From: Ciceribacter sp. T2.26MG-112.2
GTDB lineage: Bacteria; Pseudomonadota; Alphaproteobacteria; Rhizobiales; Rhizobiaceae
Assembly (NCBI RefSeq): GCF_900492205.1
Contig: NZ_UEYQ01000001.1
Location: 372,001-436,000, forward strand
Reading direction: 5' to 3'
Length of the DNA: 64,000 bases
Under the pieces are notes generated by a model. The model did not search any database and was not told the origin of the DNA. It saw only the letters and a program-made list of their open reading frames with translations. Below, piece after piece: positions 29,541 through 38,285 of this stretch. The position numbers and the translations under genes are program-made. Each line of letters begins with the position of its first letter. Within the stretch, counting starts at the first letter, position 1.

Positions 29541-29569
29541 AATCGAAGCATAAACGAATGTCAAACGAA
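29541..29569 (-). promoter_or_regulatory. Candidate GlpR operator upstream of glpD
   Basis: On the minus strand, TTCGTTT, TTCGTTT and TTCGATT occur as three direct repeats with an exact 11-bp period (29569-29541), and the first sits in AATGTTCGTT, which resembles the E. coli GlpR half-site. A fourth TTCG lies 21 bp further on. DeoR-family regulators commonly bind such repeats. Confidence 0.5.
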
Positions 29570-29582
29570 CATTCAGGAAAAT

Positions 29583-30380
29583 TCAGCGCCGGCCGTCGCT
29601 GAATTCCTGCTGGCTTTGTGTTTCCACCAACTGCACGTCGTTCTCGGCACAGATCCTGCGAATAGACTCGACCGGACAATGGTCGGTGATGAAGGTATGG
29701 ACCTGTGAAATATGGCCGATGCGCACCGGTGCGGTGCGCTCGAACTTGGAGGCATCCGAAACGAGGATGACATGGCGGGCATTGGCAATGATCGCCTGGG
29801 CGACCTTGACCTCGCGATAGTCGAAGTCGAGAAGTGCGCCATCCTCATCAATGGCAGACACGCCGATGACGGCGAAATCGACCTTGAACTGACGAATGAA
29901 ATCGACGGCCGCCTCGCCGACGATACCACCGTCCGAACCACGCACCACCCCGCCGGCGATAACCACCTCGATCAGCGGAAAAACGCGCAAGCGATTGGCG
30001 ACGTTGATGTTGTTGGTAATGACCATCAGTTCCCGATGGTCCACCAATGCCTCTCCCACCGCTTCGGTCGTCGTGCCGATATTGATGAACAGGGAGGAAT
30101 TGTCCGGGATCAGCGCGGCTGCGGCCCGGCCGATCGCCTGCTTCTCCGGCGCGGCGATGGAACGTCGCGCCTCGTATTTCACATTCTCGTTGCCGCTGGG
30201 AAAAATCGCCCCGCCATGGATGCGGGTGAGTGCCTTGCCGTCGCAAAGATCGTTCAGGTCCTTGCGAATGGTCTGCGGGGTCACGGCGAACCGGGCCGCA
30301 AGTTCATCGACCAGGACACGGCCTTCCGCCTTGGCGAGAGTCATGATTTCCGCCTGCCGGCTGGAAAGCAGCATTGCCAT
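29583..30380 (-). CDS. glpR: DeoR-family glycerol regulator
   Basis: 265 residues. An N-terminal winged helix (about 5-60, including AARFAVTPQTIRKDLNDL and the DeoR tag RIHGGAIF) precedes the sugar-phosphate-sensing DeoR C-terminal domain with INIGTTTEAVG. It is first in the leftward glp unit. By analogy with other GlpR proteins it represses the operon until glycerol 3-phosphate binds. ATG 30374 is an alternative start two codons in. Confidence 0.93.
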   Translation of the reverse strand: MAMLLSSRQAEIMTLAKAEGRVLVDELAARFAVTPQTIRKDLNDLCDGKALTRIHGGAIFPSGNENVKYEARRSIAAPEKQAIGRAAAALIPDNSSLFINIGTTTEAVGEALVDHRELMVITNNINVANRLRVFPLIEVVIAGGVVRGSDGGIVGEAAVDFIRQFKVDFAVIGVSAIDEDGALLDFDYREVKVAQAIIANARHVILVSDASKFERTAPVRIGHISQVHTFITDHCPVESIRRICAENDVQLVETQSQQEFSDGRR

Positions 30381-30536
30381 CCCCTTTCATTTTCTTTCAT
30401 CCTAGGGGAAAATGAAGCTCAGGCAAGAGTACCATCGTCGGATATGGGAAGGCCTATCGACCCGCCACACCAACCCGAGGTGACGGCAGAGCCCCCACCT
30501 CCCAGCAATCGGATCAAGCCTGAAACACCCCACCGA

Positions 30537-30821
30537 TCAGCGGCAACCCTGATAGACTTCCCAACGCTCGATATCGGCGACGCGGCGCTGTTCGCCGGGC
30601 GTCAACTTGCCATAGGGCGGGAAGCAACCGCGTCCGAACACGTTGCGGGCGCGTTGCGTCTTGAAGCAATAGCCCTTGGCGGCATAGATCGCATTTCGCT
30701 CATACCAAAGCTGTTCGCAGGTCATGCCGCTCTGGGCCATTGACGGCGCCAAAGCCCCCATGCCGAACAACATCGGAACGACGGCAATCGCGGTCATTAG
30801 CAGTTTCTTGATGTAGCCCAT
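30537..30821 (-). CDS. Small secreted YARHG-domain-like protein
   Basis: 94 residues. A signal peptide (about 1-30, ending PSMAQS) precedes a short cysteine-containing domain with CEQLWYERNAIYAAKGYCFKT and RNVFGRGCFPP, which matches the YARHG family of small envelope proteins. Four cysteines could form two disulfides in the periplasm. Function unknown. It stands alone between glpR and kdgK. Confidence 0.8.
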   Translation of the reverse strand: MGYIKKLLMTAIAVVPMLFGMGALAPSMAQSGMTCEQLWYERNAIYAAKGYCFKTQRARNVFGRGCFPPYGKLTPGEQRRVADIERWEVYQGCR

Positions 30822-30959
30822 TTCGAACCCTCCCCTGTGTGGAACGAGAACAGGCTAACACAACCGCGTCATCCACAATTGACTCATATCAAGACTATTC
30901 TTGGGTCGGACCGGCCGACCTTGCCGCGAGACGGGTGGTTCTTTCGGGATGGCGGCAGA

Positions 30960-31880
30960 CTAGAGCGAGGACCGGATCTGCTCGCGCGGGACCAGGGCGC
31001 CGGGACGGCAGACGACCTGCGCTGCGACCTCATGCCCCTGGGCCGCCGCCTTGTCCGGCGCCTCACCGGCCAGGCGCGCCGCGAGATAGCCGCCATTGAA
31101 GGAATCGCCCGCCCCGGTGCTGTCGACCGGCTTCACGCTGTCGAAGGTCAGGATCGCAATCGCGCCGTCCGACATGGACACGGCAACCGGCCCGCCGCCA
31201 TTCTTGACCACCACTTCCCCAGCGCCCGCGCGCAGCCAGCGGGTGGCACATGCCTCGATATCGCTATCGCCAAAGACGGCAGCCTCGTCATCGAAACTCG
31301 GAAGGGCGATCGAGGCCGTTGCGGCGGCGCGCGTCAGGCAGGCCCGCATCGTCTGCGTATCCTCCCACAGTTTCGGACGGATGTTCGGGTCGAAGACCGT
31401 CGTCTTGCCGGCTTGGCGGGCAGCGCCAATCAGGCGCAACAGCGCCTCTCGACGTTCCGGCTCGAGAATGGCGAGCGTGATACCGGAAAAATAGATGACG
31501 TCGGATTGGGCGATGGCGACCTTGAGCGCCTGCTCGTCGTCGGCGAGCCGGCGCGCCGCGGACTGCCCGCGCCAATAGGAGAAGCTGCGCTCGCCGTCAT
31601 GCAGTTCGATCGCGTATAGGCCAACCGTGCGCTCGGGATCGCGCGCGATGAAGCGCGTCGAAATGGCGTTGTCCTGAAGAAAGTCCCGCATGCGCTCGGA
31701 AAAGGGATCGAGACCCAGCCGGGTGAAATAGGCGACCTCCCAGTCTGCCGGCAGGCAGGCGCGGGCATACCAGGCGGTGTTCAGCGTATCGCCGGCAAAG
31801 CCCATGCGCCACAAGCCGCCCTCGGCCTGAGACAGTTCCACCATCGCCTCGCCGATCGAGAGAAACAGCTTATTCCCCAT
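30960..31880 (-). CDS. kdgK: 2-keto-3-deoxygluconate kinase (PfkB family)
   Basis: 306 residues with the PfkB signature VDSTGAGDSFNGGYLA, where Asp is the catalytic base, and the N-terminal GEAMVELSQ typical of KdgK. It phosphorylates 2-keto-3-deoxygluconate to KDPG, feeding the Entner-Doudoroff aldolase. It follows uxuA, which makes its substrate, across a 190-bp gap holding a hairpin. Confidence 0.9.
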   Translation of the reverse strand: MGNKLFLSIGEAMVELSQAEGGLWRMGFAGDTLNTAWYARACLPADWEVAYFTRLGLDPFSERMRDFLQDNAISTRFIARDPERTVGLYAIELHDGERSFSYWRGQSAARRLADDEQALKVAIAQSDVIYFSGITLAILEPERREALLRLIGAARQAGKTTVFDPNIRPKLWEDTQTMRACLTRAAATASIALPSFDDEAAVFGDSDIEACATRWLRAGAGEVVVKNGGGPVAVSMSDGAIAILTFDSVKPVDSTGAGDSFNGGYLAARLAGEAPDKAAAQGHEVAAQVVCRPGALVPREQIRSSL

Positions 31881-31963
31881 TCATTCGCCTCCTACGCGGT
31901 CGCGCTTCGCATGCCCGGTCGTGGCTTTTCCGCTATCGGCGTCGCCGAGGCAATCATAAATCG

Positions 31964-31999
31964 ACGCGACGACGCGAAGAAGACCTCGCATCGTCGCGT
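31964..31999 (-). other. Hairpin between uxuA and kdgK
   Basis: ACGCGACGA (31964-31972) pairs perfectly with TCGTCGCGT (31991-31999) across 18 nt. In the transcribed direction it is followed by CGATTTATGATT. It may attenuate transcription between the two genes. Confidence 0.4.
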
Positions 32000-32070
32000 T
32001 TGCCGCTCAAGGTCGCGCTGACGCCCCGGCGCAAACCTTCCTCTGCGCCGGCACAGTTAGCCGGGTTCGC

Positions 32071-33288
32071 TCAAGGGTGAATTCCCTCGACCGGATGCTG
32101 GAGCGCCGTCATGATGCCCCGCAGTTCGGCCAGGCCTTTCAGGCGACCGATGGCGGGATAGCCGGGCTGGGCCTTGCGACCGAGGTCGTCGAGAATGTCC
32201 TGGCCGTGATCCGGGCGGAAGGGAATGCTGCAATCGGACCGCCCGGCCGTACGCCGGCGGCTCTCCTCCCGCAGCACGGCAGCGATCATCGCCACCATGT
32301 CGGTACCGCCGCCGAGGTGCTCGGCCTCGTAGAAGCTGCCCATGATGTCGCCCGATTGGCGCTGGACGTTGCGCAGATGGAGGAAATGGACGCGATCGCC
32401 CAGCCTGTCCATCATTCCCGGCAGATCATTGTCGGGCCTCGCACCGAGCGAGCCGGTGCAAAGCGTGATGCCGTTCGCCGGCAGATCGACCGCTTCCATC
32501 ACCTTGCGATAGTCGGCTTCCGTCGACATCACCCGGGGCAGTCCAAGCAGCGAAAACGGTGGATCATCCGGATGACAGCAGAGGCGCAGGCCGAGGTCCT
32601 GGGCAACGGGCGTCACTTCGCCAAGAAAATCGATCAAGTGGCTCCGGAGACGTTCTTCGGAGATCGCCGCATATTCCGCAAGATGGCCTCGGACATCCTC
32701 CAGAGTGAAGTGTTCCGCGGCGCCTGGAAGGCCGAAGACGACATTGCGGGCGAGCGCCTGCCGTGCCGCGTCGTCCATTGCTTCAAACCGACGCTTCGCG
32801 TCTTCCACCACCTCCGGGGGATAGTTTTCCACCGCGCCGGGCCGGGAGAGGATATGAATGTCGAAGGCGGCAAAATCATTGAGGTCGAAGCGCATGCAGG
32901 TGGCGCCATTGGGCAGGCGCCAGGCGAGGTCGGTGCGGGTCCAGTCGAGCACCGGCATGAAATTGTAGCAGATCACCTCGATCCCGGCGTCGCGCAGCAC
33001 CCGGAGCGAGGTCTTGTAGTTGGCGATGTGTTCGCGCCAGGAGCCCTTCTGCTTCTTGATGTCCTCCGACACGGGCAGGCTCTCGACGACCTCCCATTTG
33101 AGGCCCGACGGATTGCCGTCCTTCATCCGGCCGATCTCGGCCTGGCGCTTCTTCACTTCGTCGCCCGTCCATACCGCACCGGTCGGGACGTGGTGAAGCG
33201 CCGAGACCACCCCTTCGACCCCGGCCTGCATCATGTCGTCGATCGACACGAGATCCCGTGGTCCAAACCAGCGCCAAGTCTGCCGCAT
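32071..33288 (-). CDS. uxuA: Mannonate dehydratase
   Basis: 405 residues with the family opening MRQTWRWFGPRD and the conserved segments VEGVVSALHHVPTGAVW, CYNFMPVLDWTRTDL, CCHPDDPP and VHFLHLRN, including the metal-binding His and Cys residues. It dehydrates D-mannonate to 2-keto-3-deoxygluconate. It diverges from a GntR regulator, its likely controller. Confidence 0.96.
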   Translation of the reverse strand: MRQTWRWFGPRDLVSIDDMMQAGVEGVVSALHHVPTGAVWTGDEVKKRQAEIGRMKDGNPSGLKWEVVESLPVSEDIKKQKGSWREHIANYKTSLRVLRDAGIEVICYNFMPVLDWTRTDLAWRLPNGATCMRFDLNDFAAFDIHILSRPGAVENYPPEVVEDAKRRFEAMDDAARQALARNVVFGLPGAAEHFTLEDVRGHLAEYAAISEERLRSHLIDFLGEVTPVAQDLGLRLCCHPDDPPFSLLGLPRVMSTEADYRKVMEAVDLPANGITLCTGSLGARPDNDLPGMMDRLGDRVHFLHLRNVQRQSGDIMGSFYEAEHLGGGTDMVAMIAAVLREESRRRTAGRSDCSIPFRPDHGQDILDDLGRKAQPGYPAIGRLKGLAELRGIMTALQHPVEGIHP

Positions 33289-33339
33289 CTGCCATTCCTC
33301 CTGAGCCTGCTGCGTCGATGATATCCGATCGTTCTCTAG

Positions 33340-33370
33340 CAGCTGATTTGTATGTTGACTAGTATGGAAG
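33340..33370. promoter_or_regulatory. uxuA / gntR divergent regulatory region
   Basis: The 115-bp gap between uxuA and the GntR gene contains TTGTATGTTGACTAGTATGG (33348-33367), an AT-rich block with repeated GTATG-like halves around ACTAGT. It is a candidate GntR operator only; symmetry is imperfect. Confidence 0.3.
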
Positions 33371-33403
33371 TTCGGACCTATACAGTTCGAAGGGAGAAAT
33401 CGA

Positions 33404-34105
33404 ATGGCACTTGTCCGCGCAGAACCAGCCGCACTGGAGCAAAGCTCGGCCGTCGGGCCACAGCTCTACCGGCTGTTGCGCGACCGGATCGTCAAGGGCG
33501 ATCTTGCGCCCGGCGCTCGGATTTCGGAATCGGAAATTGCCGCCAGCTACAAGGTCAGCCGCCAGCCGGTGCGCGAGGCCTTCATCAAGCTCGCCGAAGA
33601 ATCCCTCGTCGAAGTGCGCCCACAGCGCGGCACCTATGTCCGACGCATTTCGGTCCCGGCGGTAATGACGGCGCGCTTCGTTCGCGAAGCGGTCGAGGCC
33701 GATATCGTTCGTGCGGCAGCGCAGGCCGTCACACCCAATATACTGGCTCTTCTCGAGGCCAATCTTACCGCACAACGCGCAGTGGTCGACAGCGATGATC
33801 CCAGCCGTTTCATGGAGCTGGATGAAGCCTTCCACCGGCTTCTGGCCGAGGCCGCCGGCCAGCCGGCCATTTGGGACATCCTGGAAGACCTGAAGACCCA
33901 GATGGACCGCGTGCGCCATATCAGCACCCGCCAGTTTCCACGCGAACGCCTGATCGATCAGCATGCAGCCGTCGTTGCTGCCTTGCGTTCCGGTGATCCG
34001 GATGCCGCCGAGGCGCAGATGCGGACCCATCTCAAGGGCGTGCTGACGGACCTTCCGGCGATCGCCGAGGCCATGCCCGAATTTTTCGACGAAGCGGGAG
34101 GCTGA
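33404..34105 (+). CDS. GntR-family (FCD) regulator, probably of hexuronate genes
   Basis: 233 residues. The winged helix spans about 20-85 (LYRLLRDRIVKGDLAPG, YKVSRQPVREAFIKL, RPQRGTYVRRIS), and an all-helical FCD ligand domain follows with FMELDEAFHRLLAEAAGQP. UxuR/ExuR and related hexuronate regulators belong to this class. Position between uxuA and the AGE-TRAP-uxaC genes supports that role. Confidence 0.88.
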   Translation: MALVRAEPAALEQSSAVGPQLYRLLRDRIVKGDLAPGARISESEIAASYKVSRQPVREAFIKLAEESLVEVRPQRGTYVRRISVPAVMTARFVREAVEADIVRAAAQAVTPNILALLEANLTAQRAVVDSDDPSRFMELDEAFHRLLAEAAGQPAIWDILEDLKTQMDRVRHISTRQFPRERLIDQHAAVVAALRSGDPDAAEAQMRTHLKGVLTDLPAIAEAMPEFFDEAGG

Positions 34106-34110
34106 CGGAA

Positions 34111-35361
34111 GTGATGGCCACGGGAGGGGCACAAGGGATCGTAAAGGGCGGGGATGCCGAACGAACTGCGCCGGAATGGGCCGCATGGTTCCATGGCACG
34201 CTGATGCCATGGTGGCTGGAGCAAGCCCAGGACACCCTTCACGGCGGCTTCTTCGACCGGTTGACCGAAGACGGCCTTGTCCAGGCCGACGATCCGAAGT
34301 CAACACTGGTTCAGGCCCGCCTACTCTTCACGCTTTCGCATCTTTATCTGCGGAAGCGGGACGATCGCCTGCTCGACGGCGCCAATGCGGCCCACCGCTT
34401 CCTGACCGAACATCTTCGCGATCCACAGGATGGCGGCTATGTCCGCGCGGTCGACCGTACCGGGCGGCCGAGCGGTCTTGCGACCGACCGGGTCAAGCGC
34501 AGCTACGATCAGTCCTTCGTCCTGCTGGCTCTTTCGACCTATCAACGGGTGGAGCCGTCAAAGACCCTGGCGGACCAGTTGCGGGAATGCTGGTCCTTCA
34601 TCGAGAACCGCCTGACCGATCCGGAAACCGGCGCTCTGTATGAGGACGACACCTTTCATCTTGGGGGCCACGACGCCGGTGCCGCCACCCATGCCCTGCG
34701 TACCCAGAACCCGCACATGCACATGTTCGAGGCCCTATTGCAGGCCTATGAAATGACCGGCGATGCGATGTGGATGCGGCGGGCCGAAGATGTGCTCGCC
34801 GTGGTCAGGCGTCACTTCATCGATCCCGAGAACGGCACGATCATCGAATTCCGCGCGGCGGACCTCAGCCCTGCAAAAGGCCGCGACGGCTCCTTGCGGG
34901 AAATCGGCCACCAGTGCGAATGGAGTTGGCTGCTGGATCGCTATGTCCGGCTCGGCGGCCATGCCGACGCGCTCGCCCTTGCCGACCGCATGATGGATTT
35001 CGCCGAGCGCTTCGGCTTTCACCCCGAAGGCCCGATGAAGGGCGCCGCCTATGACGAGGTCCACTCCGATGGCCGCGTCATGACAGACACCATGCTGCTC
35101 TGGCCGCAGACCGAGGCGGGCAAGGCCTATGTCGCCCGTTTCGAGCGCCTTGGCCACGGGGCCGACGCGGATCGCGCGCATGACTTCATGCGCATCGTCT
35201 TTCAAACCTATTTCGCCGGTCGGAAGGCCTGGCGAAACCGCGTCGACGGCACGGGAACAACTCTGCAGGCAGAGGCCCTTAGCCGGCTACTTTATCATGT
35301 CGCCGTGTTCGTCACGGAAGGTGAACGTGTCGGGCTCTGGCCCGACCGCACGACTGGCTGA
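34111..35361 (+). CDS. AGE-family epimerase/isomerase
   Basis: 416 residues (ATG 34114 is an equally likely start) with the alpha/alpha-barrel pattern of N-acylglucosamine 2-epimerase and mannose isomerase: HGGFFDRLTEDG, RLLFTLSHLYLRK, RSYDQSFVLLALSTY, NPHMHMFEAL and EIGHQCEWSWLL, carrying the conserved catalytic histidines. The substrate cannot be named; in a uronate cluster, interconversion of a hexose or hexuronate at C2 is plausible. It starts 6 bp after the GntR gene and precedes the TRAP genes by 43 bp. Confidence 0.88.
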   Translation: MMATGGAQGIVKGGDAERTAPEWAAWFHGTLMPWWLEQAQDTLHGGFFDRLTEDGLVQADDPKSTLVQARLLFTLSHLYLRKRDDRLLDGANAAHRFLTEHLRDPQDGGYVRAVDRTGRPSGLATDRVKRSYDQSFVLLALSTYQRVEPSKTLADQLRECWSFIENRLTDPETGALYEDDTFHLGGHDAGAATHALRTQNPHMHMFEALLQAYEMTGDAMWMRRAEDVLAVVRRHFIDPENGTIIEFRAADLSPAKGRDGSLREIGHQCEWSWLLDRYVRLGGHADALALADRMMDFAERFGFHPEGPMKGAAYDEVHSDGRVMTDTMLLWPQTEAGKAYVARFERLGHGADADRAHDFMRIVFQTYFAGRKAWRNRVDGTGTTLQAEALSRLLYHVAVFVTEGERVGLWPDRTTG

Positions 35362-35404
35362 CGCCAGAAGATCTAAATTTCATCAAGTAACGGAGGAGAA
35401 GACT

Positions 35405-36382
35405 ATGATGAATTCCCTGAAGTCCCTTGGCCTTGCGGCCGCATTCATCGCCGGCCTTGCCGGCACCGCCTATGCGGAAATCGCCTTGAACCTTTCCACC
35501 TCGCAGAACCCGCAGGATCCGCTCGTCATCGCCATGGAGGGCGCGAAGAAGAAGATCGAGGAGCGCAGCAAGGGTGAGATCAAGATCACCATCTTCCCGA
35601 GTTCGCAGCTCGGTTCCGACAATGACGTCCTCGAGCAGATCCGCAACGGCGCCAACATCGCCGTGTTGGTGGACGCCGGTCGCCTAGCGCCGTTCCAGAA
35701 GGAACTCGGCATCCTCTCCGCGCCCTATCTGGTCGAAGACTACAGCAAATATGCCGCGATCACGTCCTCGCCCGTCTATGCCGAATGGGTTGAAAAGCTC
35801 GCGCAATCCTCGGGCATCCGCCTCCTGAACTACAACTGGTTCCAGGGCACGCGCCAGATGTTCTCCAAGAACCCGGTCAAGGGGCCGGCCGATCTCTCCG
35901 GCGTGCGCGTGCGCACCATCGATGCGCCCGGCTGGATCGCCACCGTCAACGCCATGGGCGCAACCGCCGTGCCGATGCCCTGGTCGGAAGTCTATTCCGC
36001 GCTCCAGCTTGGCGCGATCGACGGGGCGGAAGCGCAGCTGACCGGTGCTTTTGGCATCAAGCTGCATGAAGTGGTCAAGAACGTCGCGCTCACCAACCAT
36101 GTCCAGCTCTTTACCGGCCTTGCCACATCCGAGCAGTGGTTCCAGGCGCAGCCGGAAGAGATGCGCAAGATCATCGTCGAGGAACTTGCCGCGGCCGGTG
36201 ACGAAGCCACCCGGATGACGGTCGAGAAGCTCGACAGCGTACGCAAGGAGATGGAAGCGGCAGGCGTGACCTTCACCGACGTCAAGCTCGAAGATTTCAG
36301 CTCACGCGTGCCGGGGGTCTACACCGAGCTCGGCCTCGAGGAATCGCGCAAGGCGCTCGAGCCGTTCATCGCCGCCCAGTAA
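35405..36382 (+). CDS. TRAP transporter substrate-binding protein (DctP)
   Basis: 325 residues from ATG 35405 after GGAGGAGAAG. A Sec signal peptide ends at TAYAE (residue 22 or so). The mature protein is a DctP/SiaP-type binder with GEIKITIFPSSQLGSDNDVLEQIRNG-type opening, and the ligand-carboxylate arginine is expected in GVRVRTIDAPG. Linkage to uxaC and uxuA suggests a hexuronate ligand such as glucuronate or galacturonate. Confidence 0.92.
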   Translation: MMNSLKSLGLAAAFIAGLAGTAYAEIALNLSTSQNPQDPLVIAMEGAKKKIEERSKGEIKITIFPSSQLGSDNDVLEQIRNGANIAVLVDAGRLAPFQKELGILSAPYLVEDYSKYAAITSSPVYAEWVEKLAQSSGIRLLNYNWFQGTRQMFSKNPVKGPADLSGVRVRTIDAPGWIATVNAMGATAVPMPWSEVYSALQLGAIDGAEAQLTGAFGIKLHEVVKNVALTNHVQLFTGLATSEQWFQAQPEEMRKIIVEELAAAGDEATRMTVEKLDSVRKEMEAAGVTFTDVKLEDFSSRVPGVYTELGLEESRKALEPFIAAQ

Positions 36383-36411
36383 ATCGAGTCACCGACGCGG
36401 CAAACCACAAT

Positions 36412-36440
36412 GGCCAATGGCGCAGCACGCGTCATTGGCC
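36412..36440 (+). other. Hairpin between dctP and dctQ
   Basis: GGCCAATG (36412-36419) pairs perfectly with CATTGGCC (36433-36440), with a small inner GCG/CGC pairing. It lies just after the binding-protein gene and just before the dctQ ribosome binding site. Confidence 0.6.
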
Positions 36441-36454
36441 TCGGGAGAGGGAAT

Positions 36455-36946
36455 ATGTGGAAATTCTTTGATCGCGCCGAGGAAATCCTCGCGCTCGTCT
36501 TTCTGGCCGGCACCGTGATCAGCGTGCTGGCCGGCGCCGTCGGACGCTCGGTCGGCGTTCCGTTTCCGGAAGGTCCGGAGCTCGCCCAGCTCTTGTTGAT
36601 CTGGACCTGCATGCTCGGGGCAGACCTGACCATCAAGCGTGGAGAACACATTCGGGTCTCGGCGCTGCCCGACGCGCTTTCCCCTCGTTATCGGCTCATC
36701 CTGATCTGGGTCAGCCTGATCTGCATCGTGCCTTTCCTGGGCTATATCGTCTACCTCGGCACGCAGCTGGCCCTGTCCAACTGGGCTCGCGAGTTGGGGG
36801 CTTCCGGCTTGAGCTATGGCCTGGTCACCCTCGCCTTGCCGGTCGGCGCCGCACTGATGATCATTTCGGTTTTTCGCCGGGTCTTTGCCCACGGCGTGCT
36901 CTTTGCCCTTGAACCCGAAGTCCCCGCGCAGGAGTATCCCTTGTGA
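36455..36946 (+). CDS. TRAP transporter small membrane subunit (DctQ)
   Basis: 163 residues from ATG 36455 (GGGAGAGGGAAT upstream); an in-frame ATG at 36410 is only 2 bp ahead of the hairpin and lacks a site. Four predicted helices and the PEGPELAQLLLIWTCMLGADL segment are typical of DctQ. Its stop overlaps the dctM GTG start. Confidence 0.92.
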   Translation: MWKFFDRAEEILALVFLAGTVISVLAGAVGRSVGVPFPEGPELAQLLLIWTCMLGADLTIKRGEHIRVSALPDALSPRYRLILIWVSLICIVPFLGYIVYLGTQLALSNWARELGASGLSYGLVTLALPVGAALMIISVFRRVFAHGVLFALEPEVPAQEYPL

Positions 36947-38232
36947 TTTCCACCCTTATCCTAATCCTTGCGCTGAGCTTCATGGTGATCGGCATGCCGG
37001 TTGCCTTCGCCATCGGCATCGCCAGCATGGCCTATTTCCTGCTGCCCACGACCTTTCTGCCGGACAGCATCGCCGTGCAGCGGATCGTTGCCTCGAGCCA
37101 ATCCTTTCCCCTGCTTTCAGTCCCACTGTTCATCCTGGTCGGGCATCTCATGAACGGCACCGGCATTACGCCGCGGCTGACCAGTCTGGCGACCACGTTG
37201 GCGGGCTGGATGCGCGGCGGTCTCGGCCAGACGAGCCTCGTGCTCAGCGCCCTGATGGGCGGCATCTCCGGCTCGGCCGTCGCCGACGCCGCCATGCAGG
37301 CCCGCGTGCTGGGCGAGCCGATGATCAAAAGCGGCTATTCCCGCGGCTTCACCGGTGCACTGCTGTCGATCGGCGGCCTGATCACGGCGACCATTCCGCC
37401 GAGCCTCGGCCTCATCCTCTACGGTTTCCTCGGCGAAGTGTCGATCGGCCGCCTGTTCATCGCCGGCGTCGTACCCGGCGTTCTTCTGACGATCGCGCTG
37501 ATGTTCGCCACGGCCTGGGTCGCGCGCAAGCGGGACTACAAGCCGGTGAACGACCGTCTTCCGACCTTCCGCGAGGTGCTCGCGGGCTTCCGCATCAGCT
37601 TCTGGGCCATCCTTTTCCCGGTCTGGCTGCTGGTCGGCATCCGTTTCGGCCTGTTCACCCCGTCGGAAGCCGGCGCCTTTGCCGTCGCCTACACCCTGTT
37701 CATCGGGTTCTTCATCTATCGCGAACTGACGATTGCCAAGCTGGTCGATGCCCTTGTGGCCAGCGTGCGCGACATCGGCATGATCATGATCATCATCCTT
37801 CTGTCGGGCGCCTTCGGCTATGTCATCACCTTTGAGCGCGTGCCGCAGACCATAGCGGAAGTGACGCTTGGCCTGTTCTCCAGCCAGTCGATGCTGCTGT
37901 TCGTGATCGCCGGCTTCCTGCTCGTCTTCGGCATGCTGGTCGAGGCAACCGTCATCGTCATGCTGCTGACGCCGATCCTCGTTCCCGTCATCACCGCCGC
38001 CGGCATCGATCCCGTCCATTTCGGGCTGGTGATGATGACGCTGGTGACCTTCGGCGGCATGACGCCGCCGGTCGGGGTGTCGATGTTCACCGTGTGCGGC
38101 ATCCTCAATTGTTCCTACAAGGAATACACCGTCGAGATGGTTCCGCTGGTCGTCGCCGTGCTCGCCGTCGTCGTGCTGATGATCCTCGCCCCGGAAGTCG
38201 TGCTGTTCCTGCCGAACTACCTGATGGGCTGA
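36943..38232 (+). CDS. TRAP transporter large membrane subunit (DctM)
   Basis: 429 residues with GTG start at 36943 overlapping dctQ (GTGA). About a dozen helices and the family motifs GHLMNGTGI, GGISGSAVADAA and IPPSLGLILYG identify the transport channel of a sodium-driven TRAP system. It works with the DctP and DctQ subunits encoded just upstream. Confidence 0.95.
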   Translation: MISTLILILALSFMVIGMPVAFAIGIASMAYFLLPTTFLPDSIAVQRIVASSQSFPLLSVPLFILVGHLMNGTGITPRLTSLATTLAGWMRGGLGQTSLVLSALMGGISGSAVADAAMQARVLGEPMIKSGYSRGFTGALLSIGGLITATIPPSLGLILYGFLGEVSIGRLFIAGVVPGVLLTIALMFATAWVARKRDYKPVNDRLPTFREVLAGFRISFWAILFPVWLLVGIRFGLFTPSEAGAFAVAYTLFIGFFIYRELTIAKLVDALVASVRDIGMIMIIILLSGAFGYVITFERVPQTIAEVTLGLFSSQSMLLFVIAGFLLVFGMLVEATVIVMLLTPILVPVITAAGIDPVHFGLVMMTLVTFGGMTPPVGVSMFTVCGILNCSYKEYTVEMVPLVVAVLAVVVLMILAPEVVLFLPNYLMG

Positions 38233-38241
38233 TCCTTGCAA

Positions 38242-38261
38242 GGGGCGGCTTCGGCCGCCCC
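38242..38261 (+). other. UUCG-tetraloop hairpin between dctM and uxaC
   Basis: GGGGCGGC (38242-38249), loop TTCG, and GCCGCCCC (38254-38261) make a very stable 8-bp stem in the 53-bp gap. There is no T-run, so partial termination or mRNA protection is more likely than a full stop. Confidence 0.65.
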
Positions 38262-38285
38262 ACCATATCCAACCCGAGTGACGCC

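Noticed and set aside
36410..36454. ATG 36410 as start of the first dctQ
   Set aside because: It lies at the base of a perfect hairpin and lacks a ribosome binding site, while ATG 36455 has GGGAGAGGG upstream.
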